This document shows, piece by piece, positions 1 through 8,290 of a DNA stretch of 61,671 nt. The position numbers and the translations under genes were made by a program. The notes under the pieces were generated by a model. The model did not search any database. It was not told the origin of the DNA and worked only from the letters and a program-made list of their open reading frames with translations. Source of the stretch: UKL13-2 sp031431435 (GTDB taxonomy: Bacteria > Pseudomonadota > Gammaproteobacteria > Burkholderiales > Usitatibacteraceae); contig JANPDI010000104.1 in the NCBI GenBank assembly GCA_031431435.1, positions 1 to 61,671 on the forward strand, in the 5' to 3' direction. The stretch's first letter is position 1; the number at the start of each line of letters is the position of its first letter.

Positions 1-258
1 GATGCCGTTATTGAGAATGGCGTGGCCACAAAACGAGACATCTCGCGGTGTACCGGTTGCAGCCAGGCCGACACAGGACTTGAACCATTGGCGATTTGCG
101 TCAACCAGGCTGACCACGGCGATCGGCACGCCAAACAGCCGCTTGGCCAGACGTGTAAGGCGGTCAAATCGCGCTTCGGGAAGCGAGTCGAGGATGTTCA
201 GCGACTGCAATGCGCACAGTCGGTCGTGTTCGTTTTCAGGTTCGATTGGCGCCAGCAT
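1..258 (-). CDS. GAF-domain sensor protein, N-terminal part (cut by window edge)
   Basis: The complementary strand reads open from an ATG at 256-258 to the window edge, giving 86 residues. They begin MLAPIEPENEHDRLCALQSL, followed by a segment with NILDSLPEARFDRLT and, further on, VSLVDANRQWFKS and FCGHAILN. This is the characteristic N-terminus of a GAF domain in bacterial sensor histidine kinases and diguanylate cyclases, where GAF binds small ligands or mediates dimerisation. The output domain lies outside the window, so kinase, GGDEF or other cannot be decided. A GGAG lies about 10 bases upstream of the ATG. It is divergent from the lyase gene at 422, so the 163-base gap probably holds both promoters. 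Confidence 0.8.
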   Translation of the reverse strand, partial: MLAPIEPENEHDRLCALQSLNILDSLPEARFDRLTRLAKRLFGVPIAVVSLVDANRQWFKSCVGLAATGTPRDVSFCGHAILNNGI

Positions 259-421
259 TTGTTTATACTCCGAATACCGTAAGTAGAAATAAAGGGGCAG
301 CCGGGAATTGACCATCGGTGCCTGTCAGTCTTGTTTCGGCGCGTTTGGGGAATTCTTGAACGCGCAAAGGTAACGCCGTACCTTTAAATTCACACCACCG
401 TATCAACTCCTGGAGGGCAAC

Positions 422-2011
422 ATGACACCAACAACAAAAATTCTTTCCGTACTCGGCATTGCCCTTGTTTGTCCGGGCGCTTTTGCCGCCGACATTCGCG
501 ACACGGCGTGCCGCACCACGGCTGAGTGTCAGGCTGAAGCCGACAAGGTGCGCGGCCTTTCCGCCAAAGATGCCACCAGCGCGCGTGCCAAGGCGCAAGA
601 TCAGTTTTATTGGCTGGGACGCATTAATATGGCGACCACGGTGATGGCGGTCGAGGAGGGTGTGGTGCCCAAAAAGCTGTCACGGCAAATTGCCGAAGGT
701 GTCGCACATTCGATCTCGCAGGCCGACCAACCCGGCGGCAAACGGCCGACCGACGTGTTGCAGATCGAGAAGATTATTTCCGACAAGGCCGGACCGGATG
801 CAACCTTGATCCACGCCGGACGCAGCCGCCAGGACATGCTGGCATCGGTGCGGGCCATGCGGCTGCGTGATGAGATGCTCGACACCGCCGCGGCGCTGCT
901 GGCCGCACGCAAAGAGCTGCTTGACATTGCCGCGCGCAATATCGACACACTGGTTCCGGCGTATACCAATGGCGTTCAAGCGCAGCCGATCAGTTATGCA
1001 CATTACCTGCTGGCGTTTGCCGATTCGTTTGCACGCGATAGCCAGCGCATTCGCGAGTTTTATGCACGCTTGAACATGAGCCCGATGGGCACCGCCGTGC
1101 TGGCCAATTCCGCGTGGCCGTTGAATCGTAACCGGCTGGCCGAATTGCTGGGCTTTGACCGACTGGTGGTTAATTCATACGATTCCGGCCAGGTCATCAC
1201 CTACGACGTGCCGATCGAAGCCGCAGGTATCGTCAGCTCAATGGCGATCAGGGTCGGCGCGATGATGGCGGATGTGCATACACAATATCATCAGACGCGG
1301 CCGTGGCTGTTGCTCGGCGCCGGCAGTACCTACACCAGCAGCGCCATGCCACAGAAGCAGAATCCGGGTGTGATCATGGGCTTGCGCAGCAAGGCGTCGG
1401 ATGTGGTGGCGGCGGCGCATTGGGTGACCCTGCGCGCGCACAACCTCCAGCCGGGCATGCCCGACTACAAAGATTCGTGGCAATCGCCCAAGACATTTGT
1501 GCTGGGTGTTGAAATGCTCCAGCAGTTTTCGACGGTCATGAAATCGCTGAATATTGACCCGGCGCGCGCGCTCGAAGAATTAAACGGCGACTGGACCACC
1601 TCGAGCGAATTGGCTGACACGCTGCAACGCGTCAATCAGATTCCGTTCCGCGTCGGCCATCATTTTGCCAGCGAGGTGGTGACGCGAGCCAAGGCAAAAA
1701 ACCTGAAACCCGCCCAATTTCCCTATGCTGACGCGGTGCAAATTTTTACCGAGTCATTGGCCAAATTTTCGCTGCCGGCATCCAAATTTCCACTCGACGA
1801 GGCGGCATTCAAGGCAACACTTTCAGCCGAAGGCATGGTGCGCACCCGTGTCGGTATCGGCGGCCCGCAGCCAGCGGAGGTCAAACGCATGCTTGGATTG
1901 GCCAACGAGACATTGGTCGCGGATAACGTTTGGCTGAACGAGCGCAATACCAAATTGGTTGAGGCACAGGCCAGGTTGAATCAGGCGTTTCGGAAGTTGC
2001 TGGCAGACTAA
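422..2011 (+). CDS. Exported argininosuccinate lyase-like protein (fumarase/aspartase superfamily)
   Basis: A 529-residue protein with a typical Sec signal peptide (hydrophobic stretch 7-22, then FAAD). The rest follows the argininosuccinate lyase / fumarase fold: HAGRSRQDM at 131-139 corresponds to the family HTGRSRNDQ, and GSTYTSSAMPQKQNPG at 301-316 is the superfamily signature with the catalytic Ser loop, Lys and Asn. The region that is normally YTHLQxAQP reads YTNGVQAQP (181-189), so the usual His is Asn183. Export and this substitution argue against a cytoplasmic arginine-biosynthesis role; the substrate is unknown. It starts at ATG 422 behind a clear GGAGGG. The porin downstream could supply a periplasmic substrate, but this is only suggested by position. 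Confidence 0.75.
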   Translation: MTPTTKILSVLGIALVCPGAFAADIRDTACRTTAECQAEADKVRGLSAKDATSARAKAQDQFYWLGRINMATTVMAVEEGVVPKKLSRQIAEGVAHSISQADQPGGKRPTDVLQIEKIISDKAGPDATLIHAGRSRQDMLASVRAMRLRDEMLDTAAALLAARKELLDIAARNIDTLVPAYTNGVQAQPISYAHYLLAFADSFARDSQRIREFYARLNMSPMGTAVLANSAWPLNRNRLAELLGFDRLVVNSYDSGQVITYDVPIEAAGIVSSMAIRVGAMMADVHTQYHQTRPWLLLGAGSTYTSSAMPQKQNPGVIMGLRSKASDVVAAAHWVTLRAHNLQPGMPDYKDSWQSPKTFVLGVEMLQQFSTVMKSLNIDPARALEELNGDWTTSSELADTLQRVNQIPFRVGHHFASEVVTRAKAKNLKPAQFPYADAVQIFTESLAKFSLPASKFPLDEAAFKATLSAEGMVRTRVGIGGPQPAEVKRMLGLANETLVADNVWLNERNTKLVEAQARLNQAFRKLLAD

Positions 2012-2123
2012 CGAATGATGCGATGCACCATCGCAACCGGCTGTGGCACATTTGCAACAAAGTGCCGATGCGGTCGGTTTTTTTGCCGAATGGGTTGCCC
2101 CGCTTGTGGGCAATCGGCAAACT

Positions 2124-2147
2124 AGTCCCTGTGAGCAGTTAGGGACT
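2124..2147. other. Hairpin between lyase and porin genes
   Basis: AGTCCCT at 2124-2130 and AGGGACT at 2141-2147 form a perfect 7-bp stem with a 10-base loop. There is no T-run after it, so it does not look like an intrinsic terminator. It lies about 50 bases upstream of the porin start and could be an operator or mRNA-stability element; function is inferred only from position. Confidence 0.4.
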
Positions 2148-2195
2148 GGGACCGCAAAGCTCAAAATCCAATAAGAAATCAAAAAAGGGAAAATC

Positions 2196-3281
2196 ATGAA
2201 TAAAAAAATCATCGCACTGGCCGTTGCGGCCGCATCTCTAGCGCCGGCGGCAATGGCGCAAACGGCAAACCCCGTGACCTTGTATGGCCGGGTTTATGTG
2301 GCGTTCGAAAACGTCAAGGCCGACGGTGGGACGGCGGCCCCGGTGGCGAGCCGTAACCGTGTCAGTAACTACGGCTCATCGTTGCTCGGTGTGCGTGGTG
2401 TTGAAGATCTGGGCGGTGGTCTACAGGCTTTTTTCCAACTTGAAACCGAATTTCGTCCAGATAACAATAATTCAACCTTCGGCAACCGCAACAGCGGGGT
2501 CGGGTTAAAGGGCGACTTCGGTACCATCGTGTTGGGTCGTTGGGACGCGCCCTACAAGACCGTCGGTCAGCGGTTCGATCAGTTCGGCAACACCACGCTT
2601 GCCGGCTACACCGCCCTGATGGCGGATCGTGGCAATTTCAGCCGTCGCGAACAAAACGTTGTGGAATATTGGTCGCCGGAGTTTTCAGGTTTTCAGGCGC
2701 GCGCAAGTTATACCGCCAATGAAGGCAAGACGGCAACGGTGAATCCGGTGGTCACGTCGCTCAGCGTCAACTATGACCGTGGTCCCGTCTCGGTGTCGTA
2801 TGCATATGAAAAACACAAGGATATTTTTAAGAATTACACCGGAAACGTCGCCAACGTTGCCGGTGCCAACGAAGTCGGTCAAATGTTGGGTGCATCGGTC
2901 AAGTTTGGCCCGTTGGAAGTCCGCGCGCTGGTCGAACGGTTCAAGAAAAATGGCGGCGGCACAACGCTGACGTCCGACCAACGCTCGCAGTTGTATAGCC
3001 TCGCCTACACGGTGGGTAAAAACGAGTTTGTATTCCAGATGCAGCGTTCGAAAGACGGTGCCACCCGTGCCAACGCGGCAGCGGCGTTTGCTGAACCGGA
3101 GTCAAAAGTTGATTCGATCGGGTATTTTTATCGGTTCTCGCGCCGAACCACGTTGGTTGCGCTGTATGCGATGGTCAAGAACAACAGCTTTGGCCAGGGC
3201 AACTTTGGTGCAGGCGACTTGGCGATTGCGGCCGGCCAGGATCCACGCGGCTTTGCCGTGGCGATGCGTCACACGTTTTAA
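2196..3281 (+). CDS. Gram-negative trimeric porin (Burkholderiales type)
   Basis: A 361-residue outer-membrane general diffusion porin. It has a signal peptide of about 21 residues (MNKKIIALAV then APAAMA before QTANP), followed by VTLYGRVYVAFENV, the hallmark first strand of porins of the Gram_neg_porin family in betaproteobacteria. Conserved later pieces include SNYGSSLLGVRGVEDLGGGL, GNRNSGVGLKGDFGTIVLGRWDAPYK and a final strand ending in phenylalanine (MRHTF), which the BAM complex recognises. The length is usual for the family. An AT-rich leader with GGGA precedes the ATG. A strong hairpin follows at 3331-3367. Ion selectivity cannot be read from the sequence. Confidence 0.93.
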   Translation: MNKKIIALAVAAASLAPAAMAQTANPVTLYGRVYVAFENVKADGGTAAPVASRNRVSNYGSSLLGVRGVEDLGGGLQAFFQLETEFRPDNNNSTFGNRNSGVGLKGDFGTIVLGRWDAPYKTVGQRFDQFGNTTLAGYTALMADRGNFSRREQNVVEYWSPEFSGFQARASYTANEGKTATVNPVVTSLSVNYDRGPVSVSYAYEKHKDIFKNYTGNVANVAGANEVGQMLGASVKFGPLEVRALVERFKKNGGGTTLTSDQRSQLYSLAYTVGKNEFVFQMQRSKDGATRANAAAAFAEPESKVDSIGYFYRFSRRTTLVALYAMVKNNSFGQGNFGAGDLAIAAGQDPRGFAVAMRHTF

Positions 3282-3330
3282 CCCTGCGCCATCGGTAGAT
3301 GGCCTCTCAGTAACGACAGTCGGTTAAACC

Positions 3331-3367
3331 AACGCCCGGTTCACCTTCATACGGTGAACCGGGCGTT
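3331..3367. terminator. Strong hairpin terminator between porin and minus-strand gene
   Basis: AACGCCCGGTTCACC at 3331-3345 is perfectly complementary to 3353-3367 (15 bp) with a 7-base loop. It lies 50 bases past the porin stop and 27 bases past the end of the convergent small ORF, so it can serve both strands. The T-run is weak on the plus strand (TT then GACGTTT). Confidence 0.8.
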
Positions 3368-3393
3368 TGACGTTTGGCGGAAAGTTGTGATGT

Positions 3394-3531
3394 TTAGAGT
3401 TTGTAAAGCGCGTAGAGCATCGCCGCGGCGGCAACGGCCAGCGCCACCATAAACGAAAAACCGAAAATTGCCAGTTTGTGGTTGCTTGCCGTTTCGATGG
3501 CGGCAAGTCTTTCGATGACGCGTTTGATCAT
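3394..3531 (-). CDS. Small single-span membrane protein, hypothetical
   Basis: A 45-residue ORF beginning MIKRVIERLAAIETASNHKL, followed by a hydrophobic helix (about residues 22-43) and ending YKL. The N-terminal amphipathic, positively charged part plus one membrane span is typical of small bacterial inner-membrane proteins. The frame stays open upstream to 3609, but ATG 3531 gives the most natural product; the Shine-Dalgarno match (GGAAAA) is weak. It lies 55 bases downstream of the cyclophilin gene on the same strand and could be cotranscribed. I do not recognise a family. Confidence 0.4.
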   Translation of the reverse strand: MIKRVIERLAAIETASNHKLAIFGFSFMVALAVAAAAMLYALYKL

Positions 3532-3586
3532 GGATTTTCCATCGGTAAAGATCACGGCACATGCCGCAATTGGGTCATAAATTGAA

Positions 3587-5230
3587 TTATAACGACGCGC
3601 CACCACCACCCGGTTGATACACCGTAAAGCCCACCGGCGCGCTGCCGGCGTTGTCGATGACGGTCGGCGCCAGATTGACGCCGTTAAGCAGCCACAGGGT
3701 CAGGGTGCCATCGGGTCGACGCCAGATAATATCGCTGAACCCATCCGCGTTGAAATCGCCGGTCGCATACAACTGCCAGGCCGGGTCGTTTGGCGGTAGG
3801 TTGATATTGCCCGGTGTGATGGTCAGCGATGAGGTGGTGCACGATGCATTGAAATCATCCGGACTACCGACATACGGCGGCAATGTGAGTCCGCTACCGG
3901 TTAGCGGACGGATCGCGTTTTGTCCGGTGGTCATGTTGCGAATCAGAATATCGCCACGCCCGCTGCCGGTGAAATCGGCGAGTTTGAGCGCGGTGAAGCT
4001 GGCTGGAATGACGCCTGCCGACAAATTGGCGCAGGTGCGATCCGCGGTGGCCATCAACACCCGAACCGTCCGGTCGGGACTGATATAAACCATGTCGGCC
4101 TTGCCGTCATTGTTGAAGTCACCCGAACCGAGCAGGGTCCAGTCAAGCGGGGCGCCGCCGCGCTTGCGCACCACCGGTACCGATGCGCCGTTGTAAAACC
4201 AAATGTAAGAGACGCCGGTGTCGCGCGGATCCGGCGCCAGATATCGCCAAACAAGGTCGGCCGAGCCATCACCGTCGTGGTCGCCTACGACTTGTACGTC
4301 CCACACCTGCTTGACCTGCCGCCACAGCCGCTCGCTGCTGCGTTGAAAGTCATTCCAGATGCGCACATCGCCGAACTCACCCTGTGTCGTGTTCAAAAAC
4401 ACCAAATCCGATTTGCCATTGCCATCCAGATCCGCCACCGCCACGATGCGGAAGTTTGCGCCCAGGTCGTCCTGCGCGGTGAATTGGAATTGGTTGTTGA
4501 CCAAACGGCCAACCCGCATCTGCGGCGCAACCGTGCTGGAACTGCGCAATAAAATATTCTGGCGGCCGGTGCCATCGATATCAATCACACCCGGTGCCTG
4601 CGCGACCGATTTGACCTTGGCGGTTTGGACCAGTACAAGATTTGATTTTTGAATGTTGACACCGTTTGGCGGCACGCTGGTCAGCGGCAGGGCTTCATAA
4701 ACACCGCCAGCATTAACGATTGGCAATGCCGCGATGGCATCAACCACCACCATACTCGCGGCGCTCACCTGTCCAAAAACGGTGAATCCACCATTCTGTG
4801 TATCAAGGTTGGCAGAATTGTTCGCCAAATTGATAAACCATTCCGAGGTGGCACTATTGGGATCGCCGCCGACCTTGGCCATGGCGATGGTGCCGCGCAA
4901 GTTCGAACGCGTAACGCTGAATTCATTTTGAATCGCGCCTCGCGAGACAACCGCCTCAACCAGATTATTGCTGTTCCAGGCATAACCGCCACCCTGAATG
5001 ATGAAGCCCGGCACGCTACGGTGGATCAGCGAATCGTTGTATTGGCCGCTGCGCACATAGGCCAAAAAATTGGCGACCGTGATGGGCGCCGCCGCGTCGT
5101 ACAGTTCGATTTCAATCGGTCCCTGCGTGGTTTGTAACCGCACGGTGGTCGCGGTGACGACGGTGCCGGCAACGGAAAACGCAACAAACAGCAGCCCAGC
5201 GACGGTACGACGAATACGTGATGCGACCAT
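3587..5230 (-). CDS. Secreted cyclophilin-type peptidyl-prolyl isomerase with C-terminal FG-GAP-like module
   Basis: 547 residues from the ATG at 5230, which has GGAGAG at the right distance; the frame is open further upstream without a better start. It has an N-terminal signal peptide (RIRR then a hydrophobic stretch to about 27). Residues 30-203 form a bacterial cyclophilin domain: IEIELYD, IHRSVPGFIIQGGG (active-site Arg, Phe, Gln), SEWFINL and FTVFGQV. Residues ~213-547 are a tandem-repeat region with Ca-binding-like D-x-D/N-G-D/K-D turns (DLDGNGKSDLVFLN, DHDGDGSADLVWR, DFNNDGKADMVYIS, DFNADGFSDIIWR), i.e. FG-GAP/VCBS-like beta-propeller blades. That second region is strikingly similar to the C-terminus of the protease at 30231-32792. 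Probable role: an extracytoplasmic or secreted folding factor; the role of the module is unknown. Confidence 0.88.
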   Translation of the reverse strand: MVASRIRRTVAGLLFVAFSVAGTVVTATTVRLQTTQGPIEIELYDAAAPITVANFLAYVRSGQYNDSLIHRSVPGFIIQGGGYAWNSNNLVEAVVSRGAIQNEFSVTRSNLRGTIAMAKVGGDPNSATSEWFINLANNSANLDTQNGGFTVFGQVSAASMVVVDAIAALPIVNAGGVYEALPLTSVPPNGVNIQKSNLVLVQTAKVKSVAQAPGVIDIDGTGRQNILLRSSSTVAPQMRVGRLVNNQFQFTAQDDLGANFRIVAVADLDGNGKSDLVFLNTTQGEFGDVRIWNDFQRSSERLWRQVKQVWDVQVVGDHDGDGSADLVWRYLAPDPRDTGVSYIWFYNGASVPVVRKRGGAPLDWTLLGSGDFNNDGKADMVYISPDRTVRVLMATADRTCANLSAGVIPASFTALKLADFTGSGRGDILIRNMTTGQNAIRPLTGSGLTLPPYVGSPDDFNASCTTSSLTITPGNINLPPNDPAWQLYATGDFNADGFSDIIWRRPDGTLTLWLLNGVNLAPTVIDNAGSAPVGFTVYQPGGGGASL

Positions 5231-5371
5231 GCCTGCTCTCCAAAAAAACGCGTCGTCAATCCTGACGACTTCCGGCATTTTACGGTGCAAGCGCGCCGCC
5301 GGCGCATTTGCACACATAACCGATCATTTCCACCGCGCCCGCGCCGGCCGGTAAACAACCAGGGGCCGGGA

Positions 5372-8110
5372 TTATCGGTCGATACCGAACAATCCAGACC
5401 ACGCCGCGCTCACCGCCTGCCGTTCGTCCGTCAATTCGTCCAAGCCCACCCAGGTTTCAGCCTCATTGTTGGTGCGGGCGCGGTGCTGCCGTTCGCGATA
5501 GGCGAGGTACGCTTTGCCAACCTTGGCGGCGAGGTCTTCGTCGATGATGCCCAGTGCCGCGGCGCGGGTGAGCAGGGCAAAGTTGCCGAGATTTTTGAGA
5601 AATTCGGGATGCTCGCGTGAATACGCGAGGATCAGATACTGGACAATAAATTCAACATCCACGATACCGCCCCGCGTGTGTTTGAGGTTGACGGGCAATG
5701 GCACGTTAGACCGGTCTTTTTTCTCCGCGCGCATTTTGTCGCGCATCTCGACGATTTTTGACTTCAGATTGCTGTTATCAGAATGGATCAGCACGTCTTC
5801 GCGGATGGCGTCAAACGGCGCGGCGAGCGCGGCATCGCCGGCGCACCACCGCGCCCGCGTCAGCGCCTGATGCTCCCAGGTCCATGCGCGTGTTTTTTGG
5901 TATTGACAAAATGCGGTGAGGCTCGAGACCAACAGGCCGGCCGCGCCGTCCGGGCGCAGCCGCAAATCGGTTTCGTACAACACACCACCGGCGGTCATGG
6001 TATTGAGCCAGCTGCTGAGGCGTTGTGCGAGTTTGGCGAAGCGTTCGCCGTTGCCTTCGGTGGCGTCGTCATACAAAAAAACCAAATCCAGATCCGACGC
6101 GTAACCGAGCTCTTTGCTGCCGAGTTTGCCGTAGCCGATGATGGAAAATCCAGTCGGCGGCGACCAGTCGGTGGCGTCTTTTGCACCGGACAACGCCAGT
6201 GCGCGGGACGCCAGCACCAGCGTCACGTCGAGCAGCATGTCGGCGAGCGCGCTGAGTTCATCGGACAGCGTCATCACACTCATGCGTCCCTCGATGTCGG
6301 CAATATTGAGTTTGAGCGTCGCCACCTGTTTGGCGTGGCGCAGCAATTCATATTGGCGCTCAACATCATCGTTGGCGGCATCACACGCGGCTTGCAGTGT
6401 GGCACGTTGCGCCACCCAATCCAGACCCGCTTGTGCCGGTGCCGGTTGCACCAATTCATGCAGCAGCACCGGATGGCGGCGCAAAAACTCCGCCGCCCAC
6501 GCGCTCTTGTTGGCAATACGCACCACCCGCGTCAATGCGCCCGGATATTCGATCAACAAGGCCAGATAGGTTTCGCGTTTGTCGATGGCTTCGAGCAGAC
6601 TCCATACACGGAACAGGGTGTGTTGGCTTTGATCAACAGCGGCACATGCCGGCATGCTAAGTTTGATCAACCGTTCGAGCCGCTCGCGCAATTTTGGCGA
6701 CAAGCTTGCCATGCGGCTGCCGGTCACCCACGCATCGAGGCGGCGGGAAATCTCCGGCTGTTCGTCCAGCGTAAAAAGTGCAATATCGGCGGGCGATTCC
6801 GAGCGCTTTTGCCCGGAAACGCCCGTCGTTATTAGTGTTTCGTTTTTTGATAGTGCGCCGCTGCTGTCGCCAAACAATGACTCAAACGCGTGTGTGACAG
6901 CCTGACGGTGGGCTGCCAGCGCGGTGTCGAACGCCGCCCAGTCGGCAAACAACATCGACTCGGCAATGCGTTGCCGGTCGTCGTTGTTACCCGGCAACAT
7001 CTGGGTTTGTGCATCGTCGAGATATTGCAGCCGGTGCTCGAGGTTGCGCAGGAAGCGATACGCCGATTGCAACGCATCAACCTGCGGTGGCGGCAAAATC
7101 TGCAGCGAGGCCAGCAAATCGAGTGCCGCGCGGGTTGATCGGGTTTGCAAAGCGGTCTCGCGGCCACCACGAATCAACTGATGGATTTGCGCAACGAACT
7201 CAATCTCGCGAATGCCGCCGGCGCCGACCTTGATGTCGTCTTGTTTGCCGCGTTTGGTCGCCTCGGCGCGGATCTGGGCGTGCAACGAGCGCATTTCATC
7301 AATGGCGGCGTAGTCGTGATAACGCCGGAACACAAACGGCCGCACCAGCGCATCGAGCGCATCGATATTGCCGGCATCGCCGGTCACCGCCCGCGCCTTG
7401 AGCCAGGCGTAACGTTCCCATGGGCGCGCGTGTTTGACAAAATAGTCGGCGAGCGAGGCCAACGACGTCACCAGCGGGCCGCTCGCGCCAAAAGGTCGCA
7501 AACGCATGTCGACGCGGAACACAAAGCCGTGGTCGTCGATCTGGTCGATCGAACGCATCACGCGCTGGCCGAGCTGGGTATGAAACTCATGCCAGCTTTT
7601 GTCGGCGTTGGCTTCACCATCTTCGGCGTGGACAAAAATCAGGTCGATATCCGAGGAGACATTTAATTCGTTGCCACCGAGTTTGCCCATGCCGATGACC
7701 ATCAGGTCGCTCATTCGGTTGGTCGGTGGGTCCGCGACCGGTAAATTGAACTGCGTACAAAGCGCCGCACGATGAAATGCCAGCGCACATTGGATGACGC
7801 GATCGGCAAACAGCGAAATGGCGGTGACCACCTCATCGAGGTCGGCCAATTGATTCAGATCACGAAACAGAATCGCCAACATTACCTGCTGGCGGGCCAG
7901 ACGCAGCGTCCGGTCAAGCGTCGGCCCATCGTCCGCCGGTGGCAGCGGCAGTTCGGCGACCGTTTTGACCGCCGATTGCGCGGCAACGCCAATCAGCCAG
8001 TCGCGCCATTGTGGATGTTTGGCCAGTATCCGCTCGCAATAGCGGGAGCCACGAAACAAACTGGCAAATTGGCTGTCAATGTGATGCGTGTCAATTTCGG
8101 ACTGGCTCAT
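5372..8110 (-). CDS. glnE: Bifunctional glutamine synthetase adenylyltransferase/deadenylylase
   Basis: 912 residues, close to the ~945 of E. coli GlnE. It controls glutamine synthetase activity by adding or removing AMP in response to PII signals. Two nucleotidyltransferase domains are visible: the N-terminal deadenylylase motif GMGKLGGNELNVSSDIDLIF and the C-terminal adenylylase motif GYGKLGSKELGYASDLDLVF, each with the metal-binding D-x-D. Between and after them are the helical regulatory regions, including HTRGGIVDVEFIVQYL. A GTG one codon upstream (8113) is possible, but ATG 8110 is preferred; no strong Shine-Dalgarno is visible for either. It is divergent from yhdP, a common betaproteobacterial arrangement. 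Confidence 0.97.
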   Translation of the reverse strand: MSQSEIDTHHIDSQFASLFRGSRYCERILAKHPQWRDWLIGVAAQSAVKTVAELPLPPADDGPTLDRTLRLARQQVMLAILFRDLNQLADLDEVVTAISLFADRVIQCALAFHRAALCTQFNLPVADPPTNRMSDLMVIGMGKLGGNELNVSSDIDLIFVHAEDGEANADKSWHEFHTQLGQRVMRSIDQIDDHGFVFRVDMRLRPFGASGPLVTSLASLADYFVKHARPWERYAWLKARAVTGDAGNIDALDALVRPFVFRRYHDYAAIDEMRSLHAQIRAEATKRGKQDDIKVGAGGIREIEFVAQIHQLIRGGRETALQTRSTRAALDLLASLQILPPPQVDALQSAYRFLRNLEHRLQYLDDAQTQMLPGNNDDRQRIAESMLFADWAAFDTALAAHRQAVTHAFESLFGDSSGALSKNETLITTGVSGQKRSESPADIALFTLDEQPEISRRLDAWVTGSRMASLSPKLRERLERLIKLSMPACAAVDQSQHTLFRVWSLLEAIDKRETYLALLIEYPGALTRVVRIANKSAWAAEFLRRHPVLLHELVQPAPAQAGLDWVAQRATLQAACDAANDDVERQYELLRHAKQVATLKLNIADIEGRMSVMTLSDELSALADMLLDVTLVLASRALALSGAKDATDWSPPTGFSIIGYGKLGSKELGYASDLDLVFLYDDATEGNGERFAKLAQRLSSWLNTMTAGGVLYETDLRLRPDGAAGLLVSSLTAFCQYQKTRAWTWEHQALTRARWCAGDAALAAPFDAIREDVLIHSDNSNLKSKIVEMRDKMRAEKKDRSNVPLPVNLKHTRGGIVDVEFIVQYLILAYSREHPEFLKNLGNFALLTRAAALGIIDEDLAAKVGKAYLAYRERQHRARTNNEAETWVGLDELTDERQAVSAAWSGLFGIDR

Positions 8111-8290
8111 CACGATTTGGGTGTTTGGGGGTGGACGGGGGTTGGATATTGCAAAAGCCGGTTGTTCGGGTCGGCGGGGCGAGCTGAATGCCCGTTAAAA
8201 TAACATGTAACTTCCGCCACCGAGGGCATCATTCTTTCAGTCACAAAAATAATCGGGCGTTTCTGCCTGCGCACCGCGTTTTGGTTTGCG

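Noticed and set aside
3587..3610. Overlap of the small membrane ORF (start 3609) with the end of the cyclophilin gene
   Set aside because: The open frame extends to 3609, but the sensible start is ATG 3531, so there is no real overlap.
5783..6835. 350-codon open frame antisense to glnE
   Set aside because: Contained within the conserved glnE coding region; composition is typical of a shadow frame.
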